DNA of 31,922 nt, from positions 1-31,922 of IMG/VR virus record IMGVR_UViG_3300020175_000022; one strand, written 5' to 3'. Positions 1-8,259 of this stretch are shown here, in pieces; position 1 is the stretch's first letter, and each line of letters starts with the position of its first letter. The position numbers and the translations under genes were made by a program. The DNA is from a virus. The notes below the pieces were generated by a model. The model saw only the letters and a list, made by a program, of their open reading frames with translations, was not told the DNA's origin and made no database searches.

Positions 1-264
1 GTTACATCTATGCAGTACATCAACGGAACAAAAGCAGTTGTTAATATCGGTAAAGTGGTAAAAACACCTGGTACTTATGATCCAGATGGAAAAGAAATAA
101 CTCCACCTGTATATTACCCAGGATGGGCTTATGATATAATGAGTACAGACGACTTAGACTTTGGCTCAAATGAGGTTTACCCAGGTGATGCTTCAGCGCA
201 TCAATTTTATGGATTTCCAAGAAACGCAGAAGTTCTACAAACAGCAAATGAAAACATAGAATAA
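1..264 (+). CDS. Unknown phage protein, 5' end probably outside the window
   Basis: The reading frame is open from the first base to a stop at 262-264. The first in-frame ATG is at 10, but codons upstream of it (V-T-S) are also open, so the true start may lie to the left. From the ATG it would be 84 residues. The sequence is soluble-looking, rich in Gly, Pro, Tyr and Asp, with a YDPDGKEITPPVYYPGW stretch and an acidic middle. I see no TM segment, signal peptide or catalytic motif and do not recognise a family with confidence. It is followed after 2 bases by the next gene, so it belongs to the same rightward transcript. Function unknown; its place among small accessory genes gives no specific role. 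Confidence 0.6.
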   Translation, partial: VTSMQYINGTKAVVNIGKVVKTPGTYDPDGKEITPPVYYPGWAYDIMSTDDLDFGSNEVYPGDASAHQFYGFPRNAEVLQTANENIE

Positions 265-266
265 AA

Positions 267-554
267 ATGGCTACAAAAAAAGCACCATCTAAAAAGAAAT
301 CCAAAGGCTATTACACTAAAGTAAAAAAAGGTAGCGGTAAGGGATCAAAAGCAGGAGGAGGTATGTCTAAAAAAGGCGTAGCTAAATACAGAAAAGATAA
401 TCCTGGTAGTAAGTTAAAAACAGCAGTAACAACACCTCCATCAAAATTAAAAAGAGGAAGCAAGGCTTGGAAGCGTAGAAAATCTTTTTGTGCTAGATCA
501 AAAAGCTGGAAATCTGAAAGAGGTAAGGCTGCTAGAAGAAAATGGAATTGCTAA
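267..554 (+). CDS. Small, highly basic Cys-containing phage protein
   Basis: A 95-residue protein dominated by Lys, Arg, Ser and Gly, with a lysine-rich N-terminus, a GGGMSKKGVAKYRKDNPGSK block, then TTPPSKLKRGSKAWKRRKS and two cysteines near the end (FCARSK and the terminal RKWNC). The block GMSKKGVAKYR...NPGSKLKTAVTTPPSK is one I recall as conserved in many marine phage genomes under a domain-of-unknown-function label (possibly DUF6321; not verified). The composition suggests nucleic-acid binding, which is inference only. The gene starts 2 bases after its left neighbour and its stop abuts the ATG of the next gene, so translation is probably coupled. Two other short basic Cys proteins lie at 29944-30081 and 30083-30364. 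Confidence 0.8.
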   Translation: MATKKAPSKKKSKGYYTKVKKGSGKGSKAGGGMSKKGVAKYRKDNPGSKLKTAVTTPPSKLKRGSKAWKRRKSFCARSKSWKSERGKAARRKWNC

Positions 555-1001
555 ATGAAAAACAAGAAAAAGTTTAAAGATACTAAAGTTGGTCAGTTTT
601 TATTAAAAAAGCTGCCTGGCTTCGTATCAGGAAGTTTACCAGACAAAGGCATATTAGGTGTTGTTAAAAACTTAATAGACTCTGATCCTGAAATACCTAG
701 TCAAGATAAAGGATTAATGCATCAAGAACTTGTGGAATTATACAATCTTGAAGTAGCAGATAGAGATAGTGCTCGTAAAAGAGAAGTTGAAAAAGCTAAG
801 ACAGGACAGATTGATTTTATGTTCAATTTAACTGGCATAGTAGGTCTTGGTGCTTTTGCTTTTATGATATATGCTATAGTATATTTACAGATTCCTGAAT
901 CTAATAAAGAAGTGTGGATACACCTAATAGGTATATGCGAAGGTATAGTTTTATCTATATTCGGTTATTTTTTCGGTGCTGCTGTTAGAAAAAACAAATA
1001 A
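555..1001 (+). CDS. Holin-like protein with two transmembrane segments
   Basis: A 148-residue protein: basic N-terminus, a Gly-rich hydrophobic stretch (about 20-40), a charged helical middle (ELYNLEVADRDSARKREVEK, 61-80) and two hydrophobic segments at about 90-112 and 120-143, ending in a short basic tail. The helix with DRDSARKREV followed by paired membrane segments resembles the 3TM/GTA-type holin group found in many phages, and that is my best guess. Against it, this gene is at the far left while the M15 lytic peptidase is about 30 kb away at 30998-31453. It could instead be another inner-membrane phage protein. ATG chosen because it directly follows the previous stop codon. Confidence 0.6.
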   Translation: MKNKKKFKDTKVGQFLLKKLPGFVSGSLPDKGILGVVKNLIDSDPEIPSQDKGLMHQELVELYNLEVADRDSARKREVEKAKTGQIDFMFNLTGIVGLGAFAFMIYAIVYLQIPESNKEVWIHLIGICEGIVLSIFGYFFGAAVRKNK

Positions 1002-1069
1002 CACCTAGAAAGTAATCAACACTTTGCGTAATATATATATAAGTAATTAATAATTAAATCAAATTTAAA
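1002..1069 (+). promoter_or_regulatory. AT-rich gap; candidate promoter region, no firm motif
   Basis: This 68-base gap is one of the larger ones in the window. It has a weak short inverted repeat (AAAGT near 1010, ACTTT near 1021) and then an almost pure A+T run to the ATG at 1070. I could not find a convincing Bacteroidota -7 motif (TAnnTTTG), so a promoter here is only suspected from spacing and composition. Confidence 0.2.
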
Positions 1070-1321
1070 ATGAGTAAAAAAATCGAACAAGCAGAATTGG
1101 CGGAATTAACAAAGCAGCAGAACCTTAAAAATAGAATGCTTACCGACATGGGAACATTAGAAGTGCAGAAAGCGCAAATCGTAGGTTCATTTGCGCAGTT
1201 ATTAGCTGACGCTGAAAAAACCAGTGCTGCGCTAGAAGAAAAGTATGGCAAAATTACTGTTAATTTAGAAGACGGTAGTTACGAAGAAATGCAAGAACAG
1301 TCTGATGAGCAAGCTGATTAG
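1070..1321 (+). CDS. Short coiled-coil protein of unknown function
   Basis: An 83-residue, mostly helical protein. Residues 1-62 have continuous heptad-compatible spacing of Leu/Ile/Ala with charged residues (IEQAELAELTKQQNLKNRML onwards), followed by KYGKITVNLEDGSYEE and an acidic tail. The layout, a coiled coil followed by a short beta segment with NLEDGSY, is one I recall from small proteins of marine myoviruses and podoviruses, where the function is not known. There is no TM segment or catalytic motif. Its last 17 bases overlap the start of the next gene (1305) in another frame, which points to translational coupling. Confidence 0.75.
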   Translation: MSKKIEQAELAELTKQQNLKNRMLTDMGTLEVQKAQIVGSFAQLLADAEKTSAALEEKYGKITVNLEDGSYEEMQEQSDEQAD

Positions 1322-1532
1322 AAAAATAAGCATAGGCACTGACTATAAAAATGAAGCAATGCACTACTCTGTAGGTCAGCAGGTTTATGGAGGGCATTGT
1401 ATTTCGGATATATTGCACAATCAAAAAGACGGTTCTTATAATATTTACATAACAAAAAATAACGAAGTTATACCGTGGAAGAAATTTAACTCTAACATGG
1501 CTATATCAATTGAATATAATTTAGAATACTAA
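1305..1532 (+). CDS. Small conserved phage protein, unknown
   Basis: A 75-residue protein starting MSKLIRKISIGTDYKNEAMH and containing VGQQVYGGHCISDI and a C-terminal ISIEYNLEY. It looks like a compact alpha/beta or all-beta domain. The start overlaps the previous gene by 17 bases, and its stop codon shares one base with the next ATG (TAATG at 1530-1534), so it is tightly coupled on both sides. I recall similar short proteins, with the conserved IGTDYKNEAMHY opening, next to packaging genes of marine phages, but no function is known to me. Nothing here marks it as an enzyme. Confidence 0.75.
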   Translation: MSKLIRKISIGTDYKNEAMHYSVGQQVYGGHCISDILHNQKDGSYNIYITKNNEVIPWKKFNSNMAISIEYNLEY

Positions 1533-2158
1533 TGCAAAGCTTATACAGCTTCATTATAGAGCCTAAAGAAAGTAGGTATACTAATGAAGTAGATATTGGT
1601 GGTAAGAAATTAATAATTAATACTACCATGGACGATCATAAGTTTGTCAATAGAGTAGGTATTGTTAAATCGATACCTTTAATCGGTGAAACTGATATAC
1701 AAGTCAATGACGAAGTTATAGTGCATCACAATATCTTTAGAAGATTTTACGATGTGCGCGGGATAGAAAAGAACAGTAGTGCTTACTTTAAAGAAGATAA
1801 GTACTTTTGTTATTACGATCAAATATTCTTATACAACAGAGGCGATAAATGGAGAGCTCCTAGGGATTTTTGCTTTATCAAGCCTATAGTAGAGAATAGT
1901 AAAAACTCAATTATAAGCACTCAAAAAGAACAAAAGCATATTGGTATACTAAAATATGGTAATAGTTCTTTAAAAGCGCTTGAAATAAACGAGGGAGACC
2001 TCTTAGGTTTCAGTCCTAGTAGTGAGTATGAGTTTTTAATAGATGATGATAGATTGTACCGAATGCGTACTAATGATATTACAATTAAATATGAATACAA
2101 AGGAGACGAAGTTGAATATAATCCAAGCTGGGCAAAAGGCTGTGGAAGAACTTATTAA
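1532..2158 (+). CDS. Tandem GroES-like (co-chaperonin-type) protein
   Basis: A 208-residue protein that appears to hold two beta-barrels of GroES type. The first spans about 5-101: FIIEP opening strand, then RVGIVKSIPLIGETDIQVND and EVIVHHNIFRRFYD, ending in a YYDQIFLY strand. The second spans about 112-188: CFIKPI opening strand, HIGILKYG, LEINEGDLLGFSP, EFLIDDDRLYRMRTNDITIKY. The order in each half (strand, glycine-led strand, v.vGD.V.f, then a D.l strand) matches GroES logic. Phage co-chaperonins such as T4 gp31 replace host GroES during capsid protein folding, so placement just before the terminase, portal and capsid genes fits. The assignment rests on pattern alone; no classic GroES signature is intact. 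Tail residues 189-208 are unique. Confidence 0.5.
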   Translation: MQSLYSFIIEPKESRYTNEVDIGGKKLIINTTMDDHKFVNRVGIVKSIPLIGETDIQVNDEVIVHHNIFRRFYDVRGIEKNSSAYFKEDKYFCYYDQIFLYNRGDKWRAPRDFCFIKPIVENSKNSIISTQKEQKHIGILKYGNSSLKALEINEGDLLGFSPSSEYEFLIDDDRLYRMRTNDITIKYEYKGDEVEYNPSWAKGCGRTY

Positions 2159-2366
2159 AGTAGCTAAAGAAGCAATTGTAGATTCTGAAGATGATTTATC
2201 TGCGGATAGATTGAAAAATGCTGCGGCTACTAAAAAATTAGCAATATTCGATGCGTTTGAAATACTAAACAGAATTGAAGCTGAAGAAAATATATTAAAC
2301 GAGAATCCTAAAGAAGAAACTAAAGAAAAGTCTTTTAAAGGTTTCGCAGAAGGCAGGTCTAAATGA
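2091..2366 (+). CDS. Small helical protein, candidate small terminase subunit
   Basis: A 91-residue protein if started at the ATG at 2091; in-frame ATGs at 2043 and 2073 would lengthen it but overlap the previous gene more. Even from 2091 it overlaps that gene by 68 bases. It is predicted to be mostly helical, with QAGQKAVEELIKVAKEAI, then DLSADRLKNAAATKKLAIFD and AFEILNRIEAEEN, followed by a charged tail. Its stop overlaps the start of the large terminase by 4 bases (ATGA at 2363-2366). Size, helical content and the position directly before TerL fit a small terminase subunit, which would recognise phage DNA for packaging. No helix-turn-helix is obvious, so this is a position-based guess. Confidence 0.45.
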   Translation: MNTKETKLNIIQAGQKAVEELIKVAKEAIVDSEDDLSADRLKNAAATKKLAIFDAFEILNRIEAEENILNENPKEETKEKSFKGFAEGRSK

Positions 2367-4585
2367 TTTACGAACAAGCATTAGTAAAAATACTAAAAGA
2401 CTACATAAAGCCTCATACATTAAAAAAAGAAAACAGATACAAGAAGTGGGAGTATGGATATAATAAAGATCATGATATAGTTATTATATCTAAGACAGGT
2501 AAGATTGGTGAAGTATATGAAATACAAGGTTTAAAAATAGCACTACCATTAGCTGAAAATAGCTATAAAAGATCTAATGATAAGTTAGAACAAAAATGGG
2601 AACATTTAGAGCAGCCTAAAGAATTAAGTAAAATAAAATCAGTATTTGACTGGGAAGAAAGACCTAGTGAATTTAAAAACAAATGGTATGACTATATTGA
2701 CGAAGAGTTTAAAAGAAGGGAAGAAGGTTTTTGGTTCAATAATAAAGGTAAGCCTACTTATATTACTGGTACTCACTACATGTACTTGCAGTGGTCCAAA
2801 ATTGATGTTGGGCAGCCAGACTTTAGGGAATCAAACAGATTATTCTATATCTTCTGGGAAGCTTGTAAAGCGGATGTACGGTGTTACGGAATGTGTTATC
2901 TTAAGAACAGACGGTCAGGTTTCTCTTTCATGGCATCAGGCGAGACGGTTAATCAGGCAACAATATCCACAGATTCAAGATTTGGCATTTTATCAAAGTC
3001 AGGGCCAGACGCCAAAAAGATGTTTACTGATAAGGTCGTCCCCATTTCGGTTAATTACCCCTTCTTCTTCAAACCAATCCAGGACGGTATGGACAGGCCG
3101 AAGACAGAACTCGCGTACAGGGTACCCGCGTCAAAGTTTACCCGTAAGAAACTCGACACCAACGAACAACTTAAGGAGATCACCGGTCTCGATACAACGA
3201 TCGACTGGAAGAACACCGGGGACAACTCGTACGATGGTGAGAAACTAAAACTACTAGTACACGATGAAAGTGGAAAGTGGGAAAAACCAACAAACATATT
3301 AAACAACTGGAGGGTAACTAAAACTTGTTTAAGATTAGGTTCTAAAGTAATAGGTAAGTGCATGATGGGTAGTACATCAAATGCTTTAGATAAAGGTGGT
3401 GATAATTTTAAAAAATTATATTATGATTCAGATGCCACAAAAAGAAACGCCAATGGACAAACTCGCTCAGGATTATATTCTTTGTTCATACCTATGGAAT
3501 GGAACTACGAAGGATACATTGATTCTTATGGACTTCCTGTCTTCGAAACGCCTAACAAACCGACTAAAGGGCCTCAAGGTGAATTAATCGATACAGGTGT
3601 AATAGAATATTGGGAAAACGAAGTTGAAGGATTAAAGAGTGATCAAGACGGTTTAAATGAATATTATCGTCAGTTTCCAAGAACAGAGAATCATGCGTTT
3701 AGAGACGAAACAAAACAATCTTTATTTAATTTAACAAAGCTATACGAGCAAATAGATTACAATGAAGATGCACAAAGAAATGGCTTAGTAACTGTTGGCA
3801 GCTTTCAATGGAAAGACGGTGTTAAAGATAGCACTGTAGAATTTATGCCTAACAAAAGCGGTAGGTTTAAAATCAGTTGGGTTCCTAAGTTAGAAATGCA
3901 AAATAGAGTTAGATTAAAAAATGGTATAAAATATCCAGCAAATGATCACGTTGGTGCATTTGGATGTGATAGCTATGATATATCAGGAACTGTTGATGGC
4001 ATAGGATCTAATGGGGCATTACATGGATTAACTAAATATTCAATGGAGGAAGCTCCTGCTAATAGTTTTTTCTTAGAATATGTTGCAAGACCTCAAACAG
4101 CTGAAATATTTTTTGAAGATGTACTAATGGCTTGCGTGTTTTACGGAATGCCTATATTAGTTGAGAACAATAAACCTCGACTTTTATATCATTTCAAAAG
4201 AAGAGGGTATCGAGGCTATTCAATGAATAGACCAGATAAAACTTATAATAAGCTTTCAATAACAGAAAAAGAAATTGGTGGAATACCAAACTCTTCAAAC
4301 GACATAAAACAATCTCACGCTGCGGCTATAGAATCATACATAGAAAAATACGTGGGTAGAATAAATGACGGCTACGGAGATATGTATTTTAGCAGAACCC
4401 TAGAAGATTGGGTTAAGTTTGATATAAATAACAGAACAAAGTTTGATGCGTCGATTAGTTCAGGTTTAGCTATTATGGCTTGCAACAAAAACCTTTATGC
4501 TCCAACGCAAGAAAGAAAAGTTAAAAGTATAAATCTTGGGATAAAAAGGTATGATAATAAAGGGCACAGATCTCAAATAATATAA
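2363..4585 (+). CDS. terL: Large terminase subunit (packaging ATPase and nuclease)
   Basis: A 740-residue DNA packaging motor subunit. It would cut concatemeric phage DNA and pump it through the portal using ATP. The ATPase half shows a degenerate Walker A-type segment around KNRRSGFSFM (181-190) and a Walker B LLVHDE with D301 and E302. The nuclease half shows the first acidic strand GAFGCDSYD (D536, D539) and a later acidic site SNDIKQSHAAA (D647). Segments such as SKSGPDAKKMFTDKVV and FFFKPIQDGMD recall crAss-like and related marine Bacteroidota phage terminases. It overlaps the candidate small subunit by 4 bases and is followed by the portal gene after 4 bases. The DNA from about 2870 to 3240 is clearly richer in G+C than the rest of the gene (see findings). 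Confidence 0.92.
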   Translation: MIYEQALVKILKDYIKPHTLKKENRYKKWEYGYNKDHDIVIISKTGKIGEVYEIQGLKIALPLAENSYKRSNDKLEQKWEHLEQPKELSKIKSVFDWEERPSEFKNKWYDYIDEEFKRREEGFWFNNKGKPTYITGTHYMYLQWSKIDVGQPDFRESNRLFYIFWEACKADVRCYGMCYLKNRRSGFSFMASGETVNQATISTDSRFGILSKSGPDAKKMFTDKVVPISVNYPFFFKPIQDGMDRPKTELAYRVPASKFTRKKLDTNEQLKEITGLDTTIDWKNTGDNSYDGEKLKLLVHDESGKWEKPTNILNNWRVTKTCLRLGSKVIGKCMMGSTSNALDKGGDNFKKLYYDSDATKRNANGQTRSGLYSLFIPMEWNYEGYIDSYGLPVFETPNKPTKGPQGELIDTGVIEYWENEVEGLKSDQDGLNEYYRQFPRTENHAFRDETKQSLFNLTKLYEQIDYNEDAQRNGLVTVGSFQWKDGVKDSTVEFMPNKSGRFKISWVPKLEMQNRVRLKNGIKYPANDHVGAFGCDSYDISGTVDGIGSNGALHGLTKYSMEEAPANSFFLEYVARPQTAEIFFEDVLMACVFYGMPILVENNKPRLLYHFKRRGYRGYSMNRPDKTYNKLSITEKEIGGIPNSSNDIKQSHAAAIESYIEKYVGRINDGYGDMYFSRTLEDWVKFDINNRTKFDASISSGLAIMACNKNLYAPTQERKVKSINLGIKRYDNKGHRSQII

Positions 4586-4589
4586 ATAA

Positions 4590-7010
4590 ATGATTAATAA
4601 AGCTATAAAAAGTTCTTTTCCAAGCCAAGCGGTTAGCGATATAGAGAAAATGAGTGCTGAATACGGAGCACAAGTTGGTAGAGCTATAGAGCACGAGTGG
4701 TTTAATTCTAAAGACGGATACAACGGTAGGAGTGGGTCAGGTAGATATTCTACGTCTAGACAGTCTTTTCACTCTTTAAGATTATACGCTAGAGGAGAAC
4801 AGTCTGTTAGAAAATATAAAGATGAATTATCTATCAATGGAGATTTATCTTACATGAACCTAGATTGGAAACCTGTGCCAATTATACCAAAGTTTGTTGA
4901 TATTGTTGTTAACGGTATGGCAGATAGGTCATACGAAATAAAAGCTTATTCACAAGACCCTGCTTCAATACAAGAAAGAACAGATTATGTAACTAAGATA
5001 GCTGAGGATATGGCAGCTAAACCGTTTAACGACGCAGTTGCCGGACAATTAGGTATTGATATATACCAAACAGATCAAACCAAGTTACCCGAAACATCGG
5101 AAGAACTTGAAATACACATGCAGCTTGAATACAAGCAAGCAATTGAAGTTGCTGAAGAAGAAGCAATAAACAGTGTGTTTGATAAAAACAAATACGAATT
5201 AGTATCTAGACGTGTAAAAAGAGATTTAACCGTTATAGGTATTGGTGCTGCTAAAAGTTCATTTAACAAAGCAGAAGGTATTAAAGTAGAGTATGTGGAT
5301 CCAGTTGATCTTGTATACTCAAATACAGACTCGCCTTACTTTGATGATATATATTATGTAGGTGAAGTAAAAGAAATATACACCAATGAGCTTAAGAAAG
5401 AATTTCCTGAGTTAACAGATGAGCAGTTGGAATCTTACCAAGGATACAATACATCTTATACAAACAGCGGGTATAACTCTAAATCAAATGAAAGCAATAG
5501 CATATCTGTTCTATATTTTGAATATAAGACCTATGCTACTCAAGTACATAAAATAAAGAAAACGTCTACCGGAGGTAGTAAAGCTATTGAAAAAAATGAC
5601 ACCTTTAATCCACCGGCTAATGATGACTTTGAAAAAGTTGATAGAGCTATAGAAGTAATATATGAAGGCGTTAAAGTTATAGGTAGTAGTGACATACTTA
5701 AGTGGGAACTTAAGAAAAATATGATAAGACCTAAAGCAGATACTACAAAAGCTCAAATGAGTTATGCTATCTGTGCACCTAGAATGTATGAAGGCAGAAT
5801 AGAATCTTTAGTTAGTCGTATGACTAATTTTGCGGATATGATTCAACTGACACACTTAAAGTTACAACAAGTATTATCTAGAGTGGTACCTGACGGTGTT
5901 TATTTAGACGCTGATGCTTTAGCTGAAATAGATTTAGGTAACGGAACAAATTATAATCCTCAGGAAGCATTAAACATGTATTTCCAAACTGGTAGTGTTA
6001 TTGGTAGATCAATGACGCAAGACGGTGATATGAACAGAGGAAGACTACCTATTACTGAATTAAATTCAAACGGTGGTAACAATAAAATAAACGCACTTAT
6101 AAGTACATACAATTATTACTTACAAATGATGCGTGATGTAACTGGTTTAAACGAAGCTAGAGATGGCGGAATACCAGATAAGAATGCTTTAGTAGGTCTA
6201 CAAAAAATGGCCGCAGCAAATTCTAACACAGCAACAAGGCACTTATTGCAATCAAGCTTGTATATAACCCTAACAATGGCAGAGTGTATTGCAATGCGTG
6301 TTTCTGATGTTATAGAATATTCACCGACTAAAGAGTCTTTTATAAAAACATTAGGTAAGTTTAATGTATCTACGTTAGAAGAAATGGCTAATCTGCATTT
6401 ACATGATTTTGGTATATTCTTGGAATTAACACCAGATGAAGAAGAAAAAGCAAAGCTTGAAAACAATATACAAGTAGCCTTACAATCTGGTCAGATATAT
6501 TTAGAGGACGCTATAGAAGTTAGAGAAGTGCGTAATATAAAATTAGCTAATCAGCTTCTTAAAATACGTAGAAAAAAGAAACAGCAATTAGATCAAGAGC
6601 AACAACAAAGAAACATTCAAGCTCAAACGCAATCTAATACACAATCAGCTCAAGCAGCAGCTCAGGCTGATATGCAAAAGCAACAAGCGCTAACAGAATC
6701 TAAAGCCCAGTTAGAGCAAATAAAAAATCAATTAGAAATAGCTAAGATGGAAAGAGAAGCAGCTATAAAGAAAGAATTGATGGAACACGAGTTTAATTTA
6801 AACATGCAACTACAAGAAATGCAGTTAAAGCAGGTAAATGACAAGGACAAGTTTAAAGAAGACCGTAAAGACGAAAGAACTAAAATACAAGCCTCACAGC
6901 AAAGTGAGCTCATAGATCAAAGAAAAAATAATGCGCCGCCCAAAAGTTTTGAATCCGCAGGAATGGATAACTTAGGTGGATTTGGTCTTGAGCAATTTGA
7001 ACCAAGGTGA
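4590..7010 (+). CDS. Portal protein
   Basis: An 806-residue protein directly after terL, the usual place for the portal, the dodecameric ring through which DNA enters and leaves the head. Conserved-looking segments include SLRLYARGEQSVRKYKDEL and LDWKPVPIIPKFVDIVVNG near residues 55-105, which I recall from crAss-like and related marine phage portals, and a long helical region with REVRNIKLANQLLKIRRKKK. From about 655 to 770 it is a Gln/Lys/Glu-rich coiled coil (QQQRNIQAQTQSNTQSAQAA and following), longer than in compact portals and possibly the barrel that projects into the capsid. The C-terminus is Gly-rich. No nuclease or protease motif is seen. The call rests on size, position and remembered family segments. 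Confidence 0.85.
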   Translation: MINKAIKSSFPSQAVSDIEKMSAEYGAQVGRAIEHEWFNSKDGYNGRSGSGRYSTSRQSFHSLRLYARGEQSVRKYKDELSINGDLSYMNLDWKPVPIIPKFVDIVVNGMADRSYEIKAYSQDPASIQERTDYVTKIAEDMAAKPFNDAVAGQLGIDIYQTDQTKLPETSEELEIHMQLEYKQAIEVAEEEAINSVFDKNKYELVSRRVKRDLTVIGIGAAKSSFNKAEGIKVEYVDPVDLVYSNTDSPYFDDIYYVGEVKEIYTNELKKEFPELTDEQLESYQGYNTSYTNSGYNSKSNESNSISVLYFEYKTYATQVHKIKKTSTGGSKAIEKNDTFNPPANDDFEKVDRAIEVIYEGVKVIGSSDILKWELKKNMIRPKADTTKAQMSYAICAPRMYEGRIESLVSRMTNFADMIQLTHLKLQQVLSRVVPDGVYLDADALAEIDLGNGTNYNPQEALNMYFQTGSVIGRSMTQDGDMNRGRLPITELNSNGGNNKINALISTYNYYLQMMRDVTGLNEARDGGIPDKNALVGLQKMAAANSNTATRHLLQSSLYITLTMAECIAMRVSDVIEYSPTKESFIKTLGKFNVSTLEEMANLHLHDFGIFLELTPDEEEKAKLENNIQVALQSGQIYLEDAIEVREVRNIKLANQLLKIRRKKKQQLDQEQQQRNIQAQTQSNTQSAQAAAQADMQKQQALTESKAQLEQIKNQLEIAKMEREAAIKKELMEHEFNLNMQLQEMQLKQVNDKDKFKEDRKDERTKIQASQQSELIDQRKNNAPPKSFESAGMDNLGGFGLEQFEPR

Positions 7011-7020
7011 TAAATTTTTA

Positions 7021-7044
7021 ACTATTTAATTATATTATATTATG
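7021..7044 (+). repeat. Repeated AT-only leader, copy 1 (before scaffold gene)
   Basis: The 24 bases from 7021 through the ATG of the scaffold gene match 10175-10198, before the 276-residue gene, at all but one position (T versus A at the seventh base). Both copies end TTATATTATATTATG exactly at a start codon. No other start in the window carries it. It may be a translation initiation element. Confidence 0.7.
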
Positions 7045-8238
7045 TCAGAACAAAACCAACCAATCGAAGAGGTTGTTGAAGACAACGTTGCTGAAACTAA
7101 TGAAGCAGCGCAAACTGAAACACCTAAAGATGAAATCTCTTATAGAGAGATAAAAGAAGACGGGACTATTAAACTAGACCTAGGAAAATTAAAAGAATTT
7201 CAAACTAAAAACACAAATCAAGATGTACGGGAAAATGAAATCGTCAGCGAGAGCAACAACAAAGAAGAAAGTAGTAGCAAAAAAGAAAAAGAAGAAAGCA
7301 GCAGCGAAGAAGAAAGCATACTAGAAGAAGTATCTGATATTGAAGATACTCCAGTTGCAGTTCAAACTAATGAACCTGTTATTGAAGAAAAAGTAGAAGC
7401 TACACCTCAAAGAGCTTTACCAGAAAATATTGAAAACCTGGTTAAGTTTATGGAGGACACTGGCGGAAGCATAGAAGAATACGTTAGATTAAACGCTGAC
7501 TATTCAAGCGTAGATGATACTGCGTTATTAAAAGAATATTACAAGTCAACAAAAAGTCATTTAGATAATGACGAAATAAGTTTCTTAATTGAAGATAACT
7601 TCTCATACGACGAGGATATTGACGATGAAAGAGATATTAGAAAAAAGAAGTTGACACTAAAAGAAGAAGTTGCAAAAGCTAAGAAATTTCTTAATGGTAT
7701 GAAAGATGAGTATTACAAGGAAGTCAAGTTGGGTTCTAAGTTATCATCCGAACAGCAAGAAGCTATTAACTTTTACAATAAGTACAACCAAGAACAAGCT
7801 ACCACTAGTGAGGTTCAAAAAAAACAGTACAAGCAATTTGAGCAAAGTACCAATAATGTTTTTAACGAAAATTTCAAAGGTTTTGATTTTAAAGTAGGAG
7901 ACAAAAAATATAGGTATAATGTAAAAAATGCAGGTGATGTTAAGAATTACCAAAGCGACATATCTAATTTTGTGAGGGAGTTCCTCGACGAAAATGATAT
8001 GATGAAAGACGCTAAAGGTTATCACAAAGCTTTATATGCAGGTAAAAATATTGATAAAATTGTATCACATTTTTATGAGCAAGGTAAAGCTGACGCTATA
8101 AAACAAACCGCTATTAATTCTAAAAATATTGATATGGGTGCTAGAACTAATAAACCAGTTGTAGAAGCCGGCGGAATGAAATTTAAAGTGTTAGGTGGAG
8201 AGAATAGTTCAAAGTTGAAATTTAAAATAAAAAAATAA
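7042..8238 (+). CDS. Probable capsid scaffolding protein
   Basis: A 398-residue, strongly acidic, low-complexity protein between the portal and the major capsid gene, the standard place for a scaffold that shapes the procapsid and then leaves. Residues about 60-110 are a run of Glu, Ser and Lys (for example SSSKKEKEESSSEEES). The middle is helical and charged (LTLKEEVAKAKKFLNGMKDE), and the last 25 residues become basic and hydrophobic (MKFKVLGGENSSKLKFKIKK). A basic C-terminal tail that binds the capsid protein is typical of scaffolds such as that of P22. No serine protease triad was recognised, so a fused maturation protease is unlikely. Its start carries the repeated AT-only leader. Confidence 0.75.
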   Translation: MSEQNQPIEEVVEDNVAETNEAAQTETPKDEISYREIKEDGTIKLDLGKLKEFQTKNTNQDVRENEIVSESNNKEESSSKKEKEESSSEEESILEEVSDIEDTPVAVQTNEPVIEEKVEATPQRALPENIENLVKFMEDTGGSIEEYVRLNADYSSVDDTALLKEYYKSTKSHLDNDEISFLIEDNFSYDEDIDDERDIRKKKLTLKEEVAKAKKFLNGMKDEYYKEVKLGSKLSSEQQEAINFYNKYNQEQATTSEVQKKQYKQFEQSTNNVFNENFKGFDFKVGDKKYRYNVKNAGDVKNYQSDISNFVREFLDENDMMKDAKGYHKALYAGKNIDKIVSHFYEQGKADAIKQTAINSKNIDMGARTNKPVVEAGGMKFKVLGGENSSKLKFKIKK

Positions 8239-8259
8239 ACAACTTAAAAAAACAAACAA

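Noticed and set aside
2646-3248. 200-residue open frame overlapping terL on the + strand, with a hydrophobic stretch that looks like a lipoprotein signal (LLVLTTCTCSG)
   Set aside because: It lies wholly inside terL in another frame. Its second half is an Arg/Ser/Thr-rich shadow created by the G+C-rich patch, and its start has no spacing relation to neighbouring genes.
3055-3363. 102-residue minus-strand open frame inside terL
   Set aside because: Serine/phenylalanine-rich shadow sequence opposite a confident gene, made possible by the unusual codons of the patch.
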